This document shows, piece by piece, positions 61,573-64,000 of a stretch of 64,000 bases of DNA. Both the position numbers and the translations under genes were made by a program. Position 1 is the stretch's first letter. The number at the start of each line of letters is the position of its first letter. Below the pieces are notes generated by a model that had not been told where the DNA came from, did not search any database, and saw nothing but the letters and a program-made list of their open reading frames with translations. The DNA is from Paragordius varius (Eukaryota; Nematomorpha): the NCBI GenBank assembly GCA_964247055.1, contig OZ176057.1, forward strand, positions 3,100,001 through 3,164,000, written 5' to 3'.

Positions 61573-62505
61573 TAGTTTCTAATTTCATAAAAAAAATTCT
61601 TTTAAGAAATTAAAAAAATCAATTTTTTATCTTAATATGATAATTAGGATAAAACCGTAGAAATTTTGTCAGCTAGACGTAAAATAAAAAGTTTTAACAC
61701 TTTATTACTTTTCAATTTTTGTCCTAGTTTACATTTTGGGGTAGTTTTATATCCCAGAACTTAATTTAGTGAATAAACTAGGGGTCTAAAAGTTATTTTA
61801 GTTAATAATTGTTAAACATTGTGTCATTTATTTTTTTACATTGTGACTTCTACCTAATATTAACACAGCTCCAAAACGCGATTGAAATAAACACCTGATA
61901 TAAATATCAAAATATATCATGTTTTTGCTATATACATTTTCGAACGAACCTTAATATGCATTTATTTGCCTGTTGCATTAGCAATTTAAAAAATTTACAG
62001 AAAAAAATGGCGGTAAATAACTTTAAGATGATGATTTTCTTACAATTTTACATTTTTTTAAAAAAATGGTGTAATGTTCCTAATATATAGACTAAAGAAA
62101 GCATATATATATATATATATATAAATTCGGCTTAATAACTTGCACAATATTTAAAATATTCAAATTTTAAATCGCTTTGGGATATAAAACTACCCCAAAA
62201 GGTAAGGAGTGTTTGCCATTTAATTAGTTTTGATGTACAAAAATTAAAACTAAAATAATCACATTTATGTTAAACTACTGCATAGATTTAAAACACATGC
62301 CAGAGTATTTAAATCATTTTTTATGCCATATTTATTTCAAACATATATTTTTTTAATGTTACTATCTTTTGATTGCAAGATATGTTTATATGCTTTTCTT
62401 CTGACTGGTATAATCTTTTTGGGCATCTATGTAAATTGTCACTTTTTCAAACGGTTAGTTCGGTTAACATTTTTAATTGCCTTAGAATCTTATGTAATTA
62501 CAATA
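61573..62505. other. no exon confirmed
   Basis: Searched for the missing Rheb-like exons. A frame after AG at 61649 (DKTVEILSARRKI) follows in the right phase but does not resemble the expected switch II continuation. A (TA)n tract is at 62103-62122. The frames at 62323-62561 are hydrophobic AT-rich noise. Confidence 0.3.
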
Positions 62506-62680
62506 TTCATTTTAATGGTTGCTTATTTCACACTATTGTTAGGCATTCTCTAACACAGTAGTGTATGGAAAAAAGACAACAAAATTTTGAATAAACATTT
62601 TTTCCTATCTTTTTCCATACTACACTACTGTGTTGCAAATTGCCCAACTATAGTGTCAAATAAGCAACCATTAAAATGCA
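62506..62680. mobile_element. short fold-back MITE, family 3
   Basis: CATTTTAATGGTTGCTTATT at the left and its inverse AATAAGCAACCATTAAAATG at the right, with GTTGGGCA-type inner arms. It is the second copy of the element at 2903-3050. Confidence 0.75.
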
Positions 62681-63038
62681 TACACTAATGTAATTTTTTA
62701 ATTTAGTATACAATTTTTTATACTAAATTAGAGCAAAAATTAAAATCATACCGACAAAACGTAAACTCAAAGGATAAATATTTTTTTGTAAAAAGGCAAC
62801 AACCATACTTTCCAAACGTTTCATTTTCCTATATAATCTAGGCGGTTACAATAATTTAACATTGACAGTTTTCCACCAATTTACTTTTATCATCATTATT
62901 TTGTAACTCAATTCGTCATATTTTAAATCATTTTATGTTTGAAATTATTTTTGTCATTTTCTATTAATACATTTTTTTACAATTTGATTTATACCATAAA
63001 TTTTAAACAAAAATAATATAATATAATTTTAAATTAAC
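62681..63038. other. intergenic, nothing recognised
   Basis: AT-rich, no supported feature. Confidence 0.4.
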
Positions 63039-63538
63039 TATACCATTTACGATTCAAATTCACCATTGAACAATTCGAATACCCTCGAACAATTCAAGTT
63101 CACCCTAAAATAAATTATGTGTTATTTAAAATTAAAAATTACCCATATTTTTTTATATTTTTATAACATGAAATCTCGTTTAAAATTAATATAATACTGA
63201 TAAAATAATAAACTATTCCATATAAATATATTTTATATTAATAATGAGTTATATTATCCCGAAAACATATAATTTATTTTTAAGGGGAATTTGAATTGTT
63301 CAAGGGTGAATTTGAATTGTTTGAGGGTGACTTTGTATTATTTAAGGGTGTTTGAATTGTTTGAGGGTGAATTTGAATTGTTCAAAGGTTAATATGAATT
63401 GTTTGAGGGTTAATTTAAATTGTTCCAGGGTGAATTTGAAATGTTTGAGGGTAAATTTGAATTGTCCAAGAGGGAATTCGAATTATTTAAGGGGGAATTT
63501 GCATTGTTCAAGGGTGAATTTAAATTGTAAATGGTATA
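63039..63538. mobile_element. MITE, family 2, with expanded internal repeat
   Basis: The left end is TATACCATTTACGATTCAAA; the right end is TTGTAAATGGTATA. The right arm (about 63285-63528) is an array of some eleven imperfect ~21-base units (GGGTGAATTTGAATTGTTCA). The 99-codon frame at 63352-63651 is this array read through and is not a gene. Confidence 0.7.
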
Positions 63539-64000
63539 TCTCATTTGCACTTCAAGAGTTTCCTTGTACACTCCAAGCTTTTTCAATCAAACCGTGCATT
63601 TATATATTTTTTTATTCTCTTGATAACCAAAAAATCAAAATCAACTTTTAATCATTCAAGAAACCGTGTATCTTTTATTCTTAAAATATATTAGTTTTTT
63701 TAGATTTTAAATGTAATAAAATATCAGTTTGGTTATTAATTACAATTTTTGTTGAAAATTCATAATTGAATATTATTGTTGGATTGGAAAAAAATTGATT
63801 ACAAAAAAGGGGCTTTTAAATGAAATAATTTAAAATGACATATATAACAAATCAAGAAAATTAGTTTAATTATTTATTTAATTAGTTTGGGCTTAAACAC
63901 AACAAAAATATAAATAATTAAATAAATGGCATGGAAAATTTTTGGTTAAATCAAAATATAAAATGATTAAGGACTAATTTGAAATGTTTAAAGACCAACT
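63533..64000. mobile_element. MITE, family 1, cut by the window end
   Basis: The left end shares the terminal TATA of the preceding element, then CATTTGCACTTCAAGAGTTT. The core is like copy 61047, and the start of the right arm (GACTAATTTGAAATGTTTAA) is visible at the window edge. Confidence 0.65.

Noticed and set aside
61649-61680. Fourth exon of the Rheb-like gene
   Set aside because: The phase fits, but the residues (DKTVEILSARR) do not resemble the switch II continuation and no donor follows convincingly.
63352-63651. 99-codon Cys/Asn/Leu repeat protein
   Set aside because: It is the translated 21-base array of a MITE arm and runs across the MITE boundary.
1-64000. CRISPR arrays, bacterial operons, tRNA or rRNA genes
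   Set aside because: None seen; tandem repeats present are microsatellites, MITE arms, Helitron modules or coding repeats.

Overview
The window is very AT-rich (by eye about three quarters A+T) eukaryotic DNA and reads as an invertebrate animal nuclear genome. The evidence is spliced genes with GT-AG introns, animal gene families (an ADAMTS-like reprolysin and a Rheb-type GTPase), and a mixed transposon load: hAT elements with ZMYM1-like and GTF2IRD2-like transposases, Helitrons, RTE-like LINEs, one Ty3/gypsy LTR element and many MITEs. I cannot name the species; an arthropod-like lineage is my guess. Only about 5-10% of the window looks like host coding sequence. I found no rRNA, tRNA or CRISPR array.

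Layout. 1.0-2.4 kb: a two-exon gene for a secreted, cysteine-spaced (R/K/C)-P-T tripeptide-repeat protein. 2.5-6.2 kb: MITEs and a large fold-back element, plus a Ty3/gypsy relic on the minus strand. 6.3-6.8 kb: a GC-richer island next to a copy of the first gene's 3' UTR. 7.2-9.7 kb: an RTE-like LINE. 11.1-13.1 kb: a Helitron. 14.1-15.6 kb: a minus-strand LINE relic. 15.8-18.9 kb: a GTF2IRD2-like hAT element and an hAT MITE. 19.4-20.7 kb: the second tripeptide-repeat gene, a diverged paralogue of the first with a similar promoter. 23.5-25.8 kb: a second Helitron, followed by a possible terminal exon. 28.8-29.3 kb: a gene for an unrecognised secreted N-glycosylated protein. 29.9-39.3 kb: three members of one TIR family, one of which is split by an hAT element with a perfect 8-bp target duplication, plus rearranged Helitron pieces.

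40.1-44.8 kb: the last six exons of an ADAMTS-like zinc metalloprotease. A Helitron sits inside the intron that splits the zinc-binding motif. 45.5-47.1 kb: a MITE interrupted by a truncated Helitron with tandem copies of its 5' part. 49.8-54.3 kb: a bounded, degraded Ty3/gypsy LTR retrotransposon with 5-bp target duplication ATACC. 55.8-57.7 kb: a second RTE-like relic. 57.7-59.3 kb: fold-back relatives. 59.9-61.0 kb: the first three exons of a divergent Rheb-like small GTPase with an inferred 26-bp first intron; its 3' end was not found. 61.0-64.0 kb: MITEs, including one with perfect 50-bp TIRs.

The most unusual points are the tripeptide-repeat pair, where cysteine replaces Arg/Lys in strict register; the 26-bp intron in the Rheb-like gene together with its unusual G1 and G3 loops; and the metalloprotease whose active-site intron carries a Helitron. 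The host genes show no evident shared pathway, but three of the five (the repeat pair and the metalloprotease family) are of a kind that is secreted, and a fourth has a clear signal peptide. (TA)n microsatellites recur at 607-639, 1266-1300, 2513-2537, 7182-7209, 39281-39307, 49827-49871, 54029-54061, 57660-57687, 58650-58697, 60511-60552, 60711-60765 and 62103-62122.
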